DNA from: an uncultured bacterium
GTDB taxonomy: Bacteria > Bacillota > Clostridia > Oscillospirales > Ruminococcaceae
Assembly (NCBI GenBank): GCA_905214265.1
Contig: CAJMLQ010000053.1
Span: 1 to 18,840 of the forward strand
Direction: 5' to 3'
Length of the DNA stretch: 18,840 bases
Shown here: positions 1 through 5,775 of the stretch, piece after piece
Layout of the letters: every line of letters begins with the position of its first letter
Position numbering within the stretch: position 1 is the first letter of the stretch
Made by a program: the position numbers and the translations under genes
The notes under the pieces: generated by a model
Databases searched by the model: none
What the model was told of the DNA's origin: nothing
The model's input: the letters and a program-made list of their open reading frames with translations, nothing else

Positions 1-269
1 CCATCCTCAAGGTCCGCCCGACGCCTTTCTGCGTCCTGGACGAGATCGAGGCGGCGCTGGACGACGTGAATGTCGTGAAATACGCAAACTATCTGCGGGT
101 GATGAGCGGCAGCACCCAGTTCATCCTCATCACCCACCGCCGCGGCACGATGGAAGAGGCCGACGTGCTCTATGGCGTTACCATGCAGGAGCGCGGCGTT
201 TCCAAGCTGCTGGAACTGAAAGTCACGGAGATCGCCGCAAAGATGGGCGACCTGGAATCGCAACCGTAA
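1..269 (+). CDS. smc: Chromosome partition protein SMC, C-terminal fragment (5' end outside window)
   Basis: The reading frame is open from the window edge (first complete codon at base 3) to a TAA at 267-269. The visible 88 residues are the C-terminal half of an SMC head. They include a Walker B segment with core VLDEIEAALDD, followed by the D-loop and the switch histidine stretch QFILITHRRGTMEEAD. SMC is an ABC-type ATPase that dimerises through a long coiled coil and, with ScpA and ScpB, organises and segregates the chromosome; the coiled coil and Walker A lie upstream of the window. The VLYGVTMQERGVSKLLELK segment matches the family's C-terminal end. The next gene, ftsY, starts 12 bases after the stop with a ribosome binding site overlapping this stop codon. 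An smc-ftsY pair is common in Firmicutes and supports the call. Confidence 0.95.
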   Translation, partial: ILKVRPTPFCVLDEIEAALDDVNVVKYANYLRVMSGSTQFILITHRRGTMEEADVLYGVTMQERGVSKLLELKVTEIAAKMGDLESQP

Positions 270-281
270 GGAGGACCCGCA

Positions 282-1187
282 ATGGGATTTTTCGATAAGA
301 TCAGGGAGGGGCTCAAAAAGACCAAGGACGCCATGATGCGCCAGGTCGAGGGCGTCATCCATTCCTTTACCAAGGTGGACGAGGAGTTTCTGGAAGAGCT
401 GGAAGAGGTCCTCATCATGTCGGATATGGGCGCCGCTACCGCGGCGGATATCTGCGACCGGCTCCGAAAGAAGATCAAGGAAACCGGGGTCAACGATACC
501 GCCGCCGTCAAGGATATGCTCAAGGCCATCATCGCCGACATGCTCCGGGAGGAGGAGCCCATGAGGCTTTCCACCTCCCCCTCCATCCTCTTTGTCATCG
601 GCGTCAACGGCGCAGGCAAGACCACCACCATCGGCAAGCTGGCCGCCGGCTTCAAGGCCCGGGGCAAGCGGGTGCTGGTGGGGGCGGCGGATACCTTCCG
701 CGCCGCCGCTATTGAGCAGCTGGAGATCTGGACCCAGCGCAGCGGCGTCGAGATCGTCAAGCACAAGGAGGGGGCCGACCCTGCCGCCGTGGTCTACGAT
801 TCCATCGAGGCCGCCAAGGCCCGCCATGCCGACATCCTTCTCATCGATACTGCCGGGCGGCTCCACAACAAGAAAAACCTCATGGACGAGTTGAGCAAGA
901 TGTTCCGCATCGTCAGCCAGCGGGCGGAGGGCTGCGACGTAGAGACCCTGCTGGTCCTGGACGCCACCACCGGCCAGAACGCCGTCAGCCAGGCGGAGCA
1001 GTTCATGCAGGCCGCCAAAATCACCGGCATCGTCCTCACCAAGCTGGACGGCACTGCCAAGGGCGGCATCGTTGTTTCCATCAAGAACCAGCTGGGTCTT
1101 CCCGTCCGTTATGTAGGCGTGGGCGAGAAGATCGATGACCTGCAGGAATTTGTGCCGGAGGATTTCGTCGAAGCGCTGTTTGAATAA
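282..1187 (+). CDS. ftsY: Signal recognition particle receptor FtsY
   Basis: 301-residue SRP GTPase that docks the SRP-ribosome complex at the membrane for co-translational insertion of membrane proteins. Residues 1-95 form a short charged NG-type N-domain without the long acidic A-domain of enterobacterial FtsY. The G-domain motifs are intact: P-loop GVNGAGKTT (107-115), the insertion-box motif ADTFRAAAIEQL (136-147), DTAGR (189-193), TKLDG (253-257) and the C-terminal GVGEKIDDLQEF (279-290). The start at 282 is set by an AAGGAGG site at 268-274 and gives a normal family length. GVGEKIDDL distinguishes FtsY from Ffh, which would carry an extra M-domain. The gene is probably co-transcribed with smc and ends before a weak hairpin terminator. 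Confidence 0.97.
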   Translation: MGFFDKIREGLKKTKDAMMRQVEGVIHSFTKVDEEFLEELEEVLIMSDMGAATAADICDRLRKKIKETGVNDTAAVKDMLKAIIADMLREEEPMRLSTSPSILFVIGVNGAGKTTTIGKLAAGFKARGKRVLVGAADTFRAAAIEQLEIWTQRSGVEIVKHKEGADPAAVVYDSIEAAKARHADILLIDTAGRLHNKKNLMDELSKMFRIVSQRAEGCDVETLLVLDATTGQNAVSQAEQFMQAAKITGIVLTKLDGTAKGGIVVSIKNQLGLPVRYVGVGEKIDDLQEFVPEDFVEALFE

Positions 1188-1201
1188 CAATGCCTCAAAA
1201 A

Positions 1202-1235
1202 GGGCGAAGCGCATAAAATTTTCGCCCGCTTTTTT
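1202..1235 (+). terminator. Probable intrinsic terminator after ftsY
   Basis: The arms GGGCGAA (1202-1208) and TTCGCCC (1221-1227) are perfectly complementary with a 12-nt loop. A T-run at 1230-1235 follows after GC. The stem is only 7 bp, so termination may be partial. Confidence 0.6.
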
Positions 1236-1278
1236 CAAAAGGCGGCGGAGGTCCAGGGTGCGGCGTCTCATGGACACC

Positions 1279-1292
1279 CGCAAAGCTTTGCG
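1279..1292. repeat. Perfect 14-bp palindrome upstream of the small membrane protein gene
   Basis: CGCAAAGCTTTGCG reads identically on both strands and is followed by AATTTTTC. It lies 26 bases before the ATG at 1318 and just upstream of that gene's ribosome binding site. It could be an operator for a dimeric regulator or a minor hairpin. I see no clear -35/-10 pair beside it, so its role is open. Confidence 0.4.
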
Positions 1293-1317
1293 AATTTTTC
1301 AATAAGGAGAGCCGCTT

Positions 1318-1608
1318 ATGAAGAGCAAAATCTTAGGAGCAGCTTCCGCCCTGGCCAGCGGCACAGGAGCATTTCTGCTCCTGCTGCAAAGCGGGCTGCC
1401 GCAAAAAATCCAGATGTGGTTCCGAAAAGCCAGGAGCCACTATGAAACCGCAGACGTGATCTCAACCTATGCCTACCGTACGGAGCAGCCCGGCTTTTGG
1501 GAAAAGGTACGGAACTGCCTGGCTGGGGCCGCCCCGCTGTTGCTGCTGTTGGCCGGCGCCGGTCTGGGGCTGGCGGCTTTGGCCGGAAGGAAAAACCCCC
1601 GGGACTGA
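1318..1608 (+). CDS. Small two-helix membrane protein of unknown function
   Basis: I do not recognise a family for this 96-residue protein. The start is supported by an AAGGAGA site at 1304-1310, and codon use matches its neighbours. Two hydrophobic segments are visible: residues about 5-25, which also resemble an uncleaved signal anchor, and residues about 68-90, rich in Leu, Ala and Gly. Between them is a polar loop of roughly 40 residues with aromatic and charged residues (WFRKARSHYE and YAYRTEQPGFWEKV). The C-terminus ends in a short basic tail. It lies 18 bases upstream of rdgB and is probably co-transcribed with it, downstream of a terminator and a 14-bp palindrome. It might be a lineage-specific membrane protein; no enzymatic motif is present. 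Confidence 0.7.
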   Translation: MKSKILGAASALASGTGAFLLLLQSGLPQKIQMWFRKARSHYETADVISTYAYRTEQPGFWEKVRNCLAGAAPLLLLLAGAGLGLAALAGRKNPRD

Positions 1609-1626
1609 CCGGGAAAGGAGAACCAT

Positions 1627-2220
1627 ATGGAAATCATCATCGCCACCGGAAATGCTGGAAAGGTCCGGGAATTTAAGCGGATGCTGGAGCCCCTGGGCTA
1701 TCGGGTCTTTTCCCAAAAGGAGAAGGGAATCATCCTGGATGTGGAGGAAACCGGTTCCACCTTTGCCGAAAACGCCCTGTTAAAGGCCCGGACGGTCTGG
1801 GAGGCCGCCGGAGTCCCGGTCATCGCCGACGATTCCGGGCTCTGCGTGGATGCGTTGGACGGCAGACCGGGCATCTACTCCGCCCGCTATGCCGGAGAGG
1901 GCGCTTCCGACGCCCAGCGGGTCCGGAAGCTGCTGGCGGAGCTGGAAGGGGCGGAGAACCGGAGCGGCCGGTTTGTCTGCGCCATCGCGTATATTGACTC
2001 CGTAGGAGAACAACATATCTTTGAGGAGACCTGCGAGGGGATCATTGCCGATGAACCCCGGGGAGAGGACGGCTTCGGCTATGACCCGATTTTCCTGGCA
2101 GGGGAAAAGACCTTTGCGGAGATGACGCCGGAGGAAAAGGACGCAATCAGCCACCGCGGCAAAGCAGACCGCCGCTTGGAGGCTTTCCTTCGTGCGGAAG
2201 GCGCCGCCGGGAACCGTTGA
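1627..2220 (+). CDS. rdgB: Non-canonical purine NTP pyrophosphatase (XTP/dITP diphosphatase), RdgB/HAM1 family
   Basis: Cytosolic house-cleaning enzyme that hydrolyses dITP, ITP and XTP to monophosphate and pyrophosphate, keeping deaminated purines out of DNA and RNA. The 197-residue length is typical. Family signatures are all present: TGNAGKVREF (7-16) for triphosphate binding, TFAENALLKA (45-54), the catalytic ADDSGL (67-72), the base-recognition stretch GFGYDPIF (149-156) and SHRGKA (175-180). A GGAAAGGAG ribosome binding site at 1611-1619 fixes the start. The gene sits between the small membrane protein and yhbY in a same-strand housekeeping run. No key residue is missing. No RNase PH domain is fused to it, unlike in some Firmicutes. 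Confidence 0.96.
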   Translation: MEIIIATGNAGKVREFKRMLEPLGYRVFSQKEKGIILDVEETGSTFAENALLKARTVWEAAGVPVIADDSGLCVDALDGRPGIYSARYAGEGASDAQRVRKLLAELEGAENRSGRFVCAIAYIDSVGEQHIFEETCEGIIADEPRGEDGFGYDPIFLAGEKTFAEMTPEEKDAISHRGKADRRLEAFLRAEGAAGNR

Positions 2221-2277
2221 GAAATCTTGCAGAATCGCTGTGATTTCGTGAAAATCATTGAATAAAGGGAGAACATT

Positions 2278-2571
2278 ATGATAACCAGCAAACAGCGGGC
2301 CAGGCTCCGCGCTATGGCCAACCCAATCGACACCATTCTTCAGATCGGAAAGGGCGGCATCAACGAAAACACCGTCAAGCAGGTGGATGACGCCCTGACT
2401 GCCCGGGAACTGATCAAGATCCGGGTTCTGGAAAACAGCCTTTACTCCGCCAAGGAGGCCGCCGCTGAAATCGCGGGGATGACCGGCTGCGAGGTCGTCC
2501 AGATTCTTGGTACCCGCATCACCCTCTACCGGCCCAACCCGGAAAAGCCGGTTATCGAGCTGGACGTCTGA
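2278..2571 (+). CDS. yhbY: YhbY-family CRM-domain RNA-binding protein
   Basis: 97 residues forming a single CRM (YhbY) domain. The family binds pre-50S ribosomal particles and assists large-subunit assembly. The signature GKGG loop is at residues 24-27 (QIGKGGINE), preceded by a basic N-terminal helix (KQRARLRAMA) and followed by the typical ALTARELIKIRVLEN strand. The start is supported by AAAGGGAGAA at 2264-2273. The 57-base gap from rdgB holds no evident terminator. It is followed 20 bases later by nadD; the yhbY-nadD-yqeK order is conserved in many Firmicutes, which supports the assignment. Confidence 0.94.
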   Translation: MITSKQRARLRAMANPIDTILQIGKGGINENTVKQVDDALTARELIKIRVLENSLYSAKEAAAEIAGMTGCEVVQILGTRITLYRPNPEKPVIELDV

Positions 2572-2591
2572 GCGGCGAAAGGAGGTGCGCC

Positions 2592-3203
2592 ATGGCGCAC
2601 ACCGGTATTTTCGGCGGAACCTTTAATCCCATCCATAACGGGCATCTTCATCTGCTCCGGGAGGCGGACGCCGCACTTTCCTTTGACCGGATTTTGCTGA
2701 TCCCGGCCAATATTCCGCCCCACAAACGGGCAGTGGACCTGGCGCCGGGGAATGATCGGATGGAAATGGCGCGGCTGGCAGTGATGGGGATGAAAAAGGC
2801 CTTTGTCAGCGATATTGAACTGCGAGCGAAGGGAAAAAGCTACACCATCCTGACCTTGGAGAAGCTCCACGCGCTGTTTCCGGGAGATCGGTTTACTCTG
2901 CTGATGGGAGCGGACATGCTGCTGACCTTTGACCAGTGGTACCGGTGGCAGGACATCCTCCGGCTGGCGGACCTGGCGGCCTTTGCCCGGAACCGCGGCG
3001 AGGAGGAAGCTTTGGAGGAAAAGGCAGCCGAGCTTCCCGGCGCGCGGGTCATCCGGGCCGAGCCGCTGCCGCTTTCCTCGACTCTGGTACGGGAGACGCT
3101 GCGGCGGGGCGGAGATGTCTCCGGTATGGTGCCGGAGGGAGTGCTCCGCTATATCGAAAGGCGGGGGCTGTACCGGAAACCGCTGCCGTCTCCGCAGGAA
3201 TAA
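2592..3203 (+). CDS. nadD: Nicotinate-nucleotide adenylyltransferase
   Basis: Transfers AMP from ATP to nicotinate mononucleotide to give deamido-NAD, a late step of NAD biosynthesis in the cytosol. The nucleotidyltransferase motif GIFGGTFNPIHNGHL is at residues 5-19, with the HNGH catalytic box at 16-19. The second adenylyltransferase motif, LSSTLVRE (161-168), is near the C-terminus. The length of 203 residues is normal, and PPHK at 42-45 and the WYRW segment fit NadD rather than CoaD. The start at 2592 is preceded by AAAGGAGGTG at 2579-2588. The gene belongs to the yhbY-nadD-yqeK-LCP-rsfS cluster; it is separated from yqeK by 134 bases containing a GC-rich hairpin. Confidence 0.97.
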   Translation: MAHTGIFGGTFNPIHNGHLHLLREADAALSFDRILLIPANIPPHKRAVDLAPGNDRMEMARLAVMGMKKAFVSDIELRAKGKSYTILTLEKLHALFPGDRFTLLMGADMLLTFDQWYRWQDILRLADLAAFARNRGEEEALEEKAAELPGARVIRAEPLPLSSTLVRETLRRGGDVSGMVPEGVLRYIERRGLYRKPLPSPQE

Positions 3204-3303
3204 TGGATGCAGACAACTTTCGGCCTGTTGGGCGGCAATTGGAGGGTGTTGGGGCCGAGCAGTCTTTATAGACAAAATTTTTCAGGAGATGTTGAGAATC
3301 AAT

Positions 3304-3326
3304 TGCCGCGCCCGGTTGGGGCGGCA
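3304..3326 (+). other. GC-rich hairpin just upstream of the yqeK ribosome binding site
   Basis: TGCCGC (3304-3309) pairs with GCGGCA (3321-3326). It is extended inward by CCC/GGG past a single bulged G, leaving a GGTT loop. No T-run follows, so it is not a normal terminator. It abuts the GGGGGG stretch that acts as ribosome binding site for yqeK and might modulate its translation. This is inference from pairing only. Confidence 0.35.
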
Positions 3327-3337
3327 GGGGGGATATC

Positions 3338-3925
3338 ATGACAACGCGCTATCCGGAGTATCAGGCTCTGATTCAGCAAAGGCTCAGTCCCAAACGCTTC
3401 CGCCATTCGATGAATGTAATGGAACGGGCGGTATTCCTGGCCCGTATTGCCGGCGCGGACCCGGCTAAGGCGGAGTTGGCGGGACTTCTCCACGACGTGG
3501 AAAAAAACACCGAACCGAAAATTTTGTTGCAAAAGCTCCAAAATTCTGATATACTTTTCTCGTATGCAGACGCGCTGCTGCCGCAGCTGTGGCATGCCCC
3601 GGCGGGAATGCTCTTCGTTCGGGACAAGCTGGGGATCCGGGATCCCGATGTTTTAAACGCGATCCACTACCACACCACCGGGCGGAAGGACATGTCGCCT
3701 TTGGAGAAAACGGTTTATCTTGCGGATCTCACCTCCGCGGACCGGGATTTTCCTGACGCCGGCCATGTTCGCCGCCTCTCGGAGGAGGATCCGGACGGAG
3801 CGATTCTTTATTCGCTCCAGTTTATTCTGGGGGACATGCTCCGGCAGGGAAAGATTCTGCATCCCGATTCGTTGGAATGCTACAACCAGATTGCCGCTGC
3901 GCGGACGCCAAAGCCCGTGTTTTGA
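3338..3925 (+). CDS. yqeK: HD-domain phosphohydrolase YqeK (symmetrical Ap4A hydrolase family)
   Basis: 195-residue HD superfamily protein. Characterised YqeK enzymes cleave diadenosine tetraphosphate symmetrically to two ADP and are metal-dependent. Visible metal-site elements are H23 in the FRHSMNV helix, the HD pair H52-D53 in GLLHDVEK, H86 in LWHAPAG, H110 in AIHYHTTGR and D130 in LADLTSADRDF. The HYHTTGR and LADLTSADR stretches are characteristic of YqeK. The start codon is preceded by GGGGGGATATC. It sits downstream of nadD and upstream of the LCP gene, as in many Clostridia. Other YqeK homologues are annotated only as putative HD hydrolases, so exact substrate use here is inferred from family membership. 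Confidence 0.93.
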   Translation: MTTRYPEYQALIQQRLSPKRFRHSMNVMERAVFLARIAGADPAKAELAGLLHDVEKNTEPKILLQKLQNSDILFSYADALLPQLWHAPAGMLFVRDKLGIRDPDVLNAIHYHTTGRKDMSPLEKTVYLADLTSADRDFPDAGHVRRLSEEDPDGAILYSLQFILGDMLRQGKILHPDSLECYNQIAAARTPKPVF

Positions 3926-3955
3926 CGGCGGACGGAAAGGTTTCAGGTAGATGAA

Positions 3956-5017
3956 ATGGCAACGAAAAAAGCACCGAAAAAACGCCTCCGCACAGGGGAT
4001 AAGATTTTGCTCGCACTGTCGATTGTGCTGATCAGCGTTTCACTGGGAATCATCGGATATGTTTCCCTTCTAAACTGGGCACCACTGCCCGAGGTGGACG
4101 AGGAGGGAAACGTGGTCAGCATCAGTGATGACTACAAGACGGAACAGGAAAACCAGAAAAAGGTGGTCAACTTTCTGGTCACGGGAATCGACTACGCTGA
4201 GGGCACCGGCCGGGCCAAGCTGACCGATGTGATCATGGTGGTGAGCTACAATCTGGAGGAGCAGAACCTGAACATTCTTCAGATCCCCCGGGACACCTAC
4301 ATCGGGAGCGAGTACCCCACCGGCAAGATCAACGCCGTTTACGGCAACGCCAACGCAGGCGGGGTGGAAAACCTGGCGCGGGTGATCTACGATCGGTTTC
4401 GGCTGCCCATCGACCACTATGTGACCATCACCATGGACGGGTTTGTCAATGCCATCGATGCCATTGGCGGCGTTGAGATCAACGTACAGGAGTCCTTCAC
4501 CCTGGAGGGTGTGACGATTAAGCCGGGCGTTCAGACCCTGAATGGTATCCAGGCGGAGAAGTTCGTCCGGGAGCGGCACAGCCGCGGCGGCGACATCGGG
4601 CGCATCAACGCCCAGCGGGAATTCCTTTCGGCGCTGGTGAAAAAGTTTAAGAATCTTTCCATGGGGGAGATCTCGGCGCTGGTGCCGACGCTGATGAACG
4701 AAGTGAATACGGATCTGACCGTCAGAGACGTGCTGACCCTGGCGCCCCAAGTTCTCAAGCTGGACACCGCCAACATGTCCTTCCACATGGTCCCCGGCGA
4801 GGGGGCGTACGCCAACAATCTCTCGGTCTGGGGCGTTCACAAGCAGGTGCTGGCCGATCTGCTCAACGAGTATTTCCGGCCCTTCAGCGATCCGGTCCCC
4901 GCTGAGGAGTTGAACATTTTGGAAATTGCGAATACGACCGATTATTATGATGATAATGATACCACCGTCGGCGATTTGATCGGCGGCGGGACTAGCTCCG
5001 GCGCGTCCGGAAATTAA
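3956..5017 (+). CDS. LytR-CpsA-Psr (LCP) family cell-envelope glycopolymer ligase
   Basis: 353 residues. A short basic cytoplasmic N-terminus (KKAPKKRLR) leads to one membrane helix at about 17-39, then an extracellular LCP domain at about 70-230. LCP proteins transfer wall teichoic acid or other glycopolymers from a lipid carrier to peptidoglycan. Conserved catalytic-pocket residues are present: D79 in VTGID, TD at 90-91, PRDTY (111-115), GKINAVYG (123-130), RERH (205-208) and the GRINAQREF segment (215-223). After the domain comes a C-terminal extension ending in an acidic, Asp/Tyr-rich then Gly/Ser-rich tail (about 326-353). The ATG at 3956 follows an AGG-containing region; an ATG at 3951 is out of frame. 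It lies 12 bases before rsfS, suggesting co-transcription. Confidence 0.93.
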   Translation: MATKKAPKKRLRTGDKILLALSIVLISVSLGIIGYVSLLNWAPLPEVDEEGNVVSISDDYKTEQENQKKVVNFLVTGIDYAEGTGRAKLTDVIMVVSYNLEEQNLNILQIPRDTYIGSEYPTGKINAVYGNANAGGVENLARVIYDRFRLPIDHYVTITMDGFVNAIDAIGGVEINVQESFTLEGVTIKPGVQTLNGIQAEKFVRERHSRGGDIGRINAQREFLSALVKKFKNLSMGEISALVPTLMNEVNTDLTVRDVLTLAPQVLKLDTANMSFHMVPGEGAYANNLSVWGVHKQVLADLLNEYFRPFSDPVPAEELNILEIANTTDYYDDNDTTVGDLIGGGTSSGASGN

Positions 5018-5029
5018 CGGAGGAACTGC

Positions 5030-5386
5030 ATGGAAGCAAAAGAGTTAATGGAAAGCATCGTAAAGGTCCTGGACGGAAAAAAGGCCCGGGATATCCGCGC
5101 CATCCGCATTGGGGACCTGACAATTCTGGGCGAATATTTTGTCATTGCCACCGGTTCCAGCTCCACTCAGGTTAAAATGCTGGCCGACGAGGTGGACTAT
5201 CAGATGGGGCTGAAGGGGGTCAAGCCTCACCGTGTGGAGGGGTATCACAGTGAAAACTGGATCATCCTGGACTACACCGACGTGATCGTCCACATTTTCC
5301 ATGAAGACACCCGGGACTTTTACGATCTGGAGCGGCTCTGGGCGGACGGTGAGAAGATCGATCTGACCGGGCTGGTGACAGAATAG
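5030..5386 (+). CDS. rsfS: Ribosomal silencing factor RsfS
   Basis: 118-residue Iojap/RsfS-family protein. RsfS binds ribosomal protein uL14 on the 50S subunit and blocks subunit joining when nutrients are scarce. Family hallmarks are the YFVIATGSSSTQVKMLADEV segment (36-55), GYHSENWIILDYTDV (71-85) and the VHIFHEDTRDFYDLERLW segment (87-104). A GGAGG site at 5020-5024 gives the start. It is the last gene of the cluster that begins near 1318; a new promoter for leuS follows 48 bases after the stop. Position after yqeK and an LCP gene matches the typical Firmicute arrangement. Confidence 0.96.
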   Translation: MEAKELMESIVKVLDGKKARDIRAIRIGDLTILGEYFVIATGSSSTQVKMLADEVDYQMGLKGVKPHRVEGYHSENWIILDYTDVIVHIFHEDTRDFYDLERLWADGEKIDLTGLVTE

Positions 5387-5433
5387 GCACCGTGAGCAGA
5401 GAGGAACTTTGCGTTGCCTGTCCTGGAAAAGCC

Positions 5434-5462
5434 TTGACATTTCCATAGGTGTTTGCTATAAT
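5434..5462 (+). promoter_or_regulatory. Sigma-A type promoter for the leuS T-box transcript
   Basis: A perfect -35 box TTGACA (5434-5439) and a perfect -10 box TATAAT (5457-5462) are separated by 17 bp. The predicted transcript start is near 5469, just ahead of the T-box Stem I. Confidence 0.92.
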
Positions 5463-5468
5463 AAAAGA

Positions 5469-5745
5469 AATATTTGAAAAATGCTGCGACAGGGAAAAGA
5501 CTTGTTTTCTGGCTTTTCAGAGAGCCGCCGGACGGTGCGAGGCGGTATCCGGGACAAGACGGCTGGCCCTTGAGCATCCGTCTGAACGCGGGTTTCCGCC
5601 AGTAGGACCGGACGGGTTCTCCACCGTTATCACCGAGTAACATTCGCCGGAAGGCCGATGGAAAAAGCGGGCGCTTGCGCCAACGAGAATGGTACCGCGG
5701 AATTCAGCTTCCGTTTCTTGCTCTGACAAGGAACGGGGGCTTTTT
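5469..5745 (+). promoter_or_regulatory. T-box riboswitch (tRNA-Leu responsive) in the leuS leader
   Basis: The antiterminator T-box core is visible at 5686-5700 (GAGAATGGTACCGCGG region). Its TGGT can pair with the ACCA end of uncharged tRNA-Leu. Stem I can be folded by eye: ATGCT 5481-5485 with AGCAT 5573-5577, AGGG 5491-5494 with CCCT 5567-5570, CTTGT 5501-5505 with ACAAG 5554-5558, CTGG 5509-5512 with CCGG 5549-5552, and distal CCGCC 5525-5529 with GGCGG 5541-5545. A CAGAGAG bulge and a GGTGCGA loop match conserved Stem I features. The internal loop between the second and third helices carries CTG at 5563-5565, a leucine codon in the specifier position. By analogy, uncharged tRNA-Leu stabilises the antiterminator and turns leuS on. 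Confidence 0.93.
5707..5745 (+). terminator. T-box-controlled intrinsic terminator ahead of leuS
   Basis: A 14-bp stem (5707-5720 with 5727-5740, three G-U pairs) encloses a CTCTGA loop and is followed by TTTTTGTTTT. It lies immediately after the T-box core and is mutually exclusive with the antiterminator by position. Confidence 0.9.
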
Positions 5746-5775
5746 GTTTTCCCGCAGCAGGAAAGGATGAAACCA

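Noticed and set aside
3956..5017. LCP C-terminal acidic and Gly/Ser tail as a separate domain of interest
   Set aside because: Low-complexity C-terminal tails are common in extracellular LCP proteins; nothing here suggests a new domain.
5689..5775. N-terminal extension of leuS from an upstream in-frame ATG
   Set aside because: It would translate the T-box core and terminator, has no proper ribosome binding site, and adds residues not seen in LeuS.
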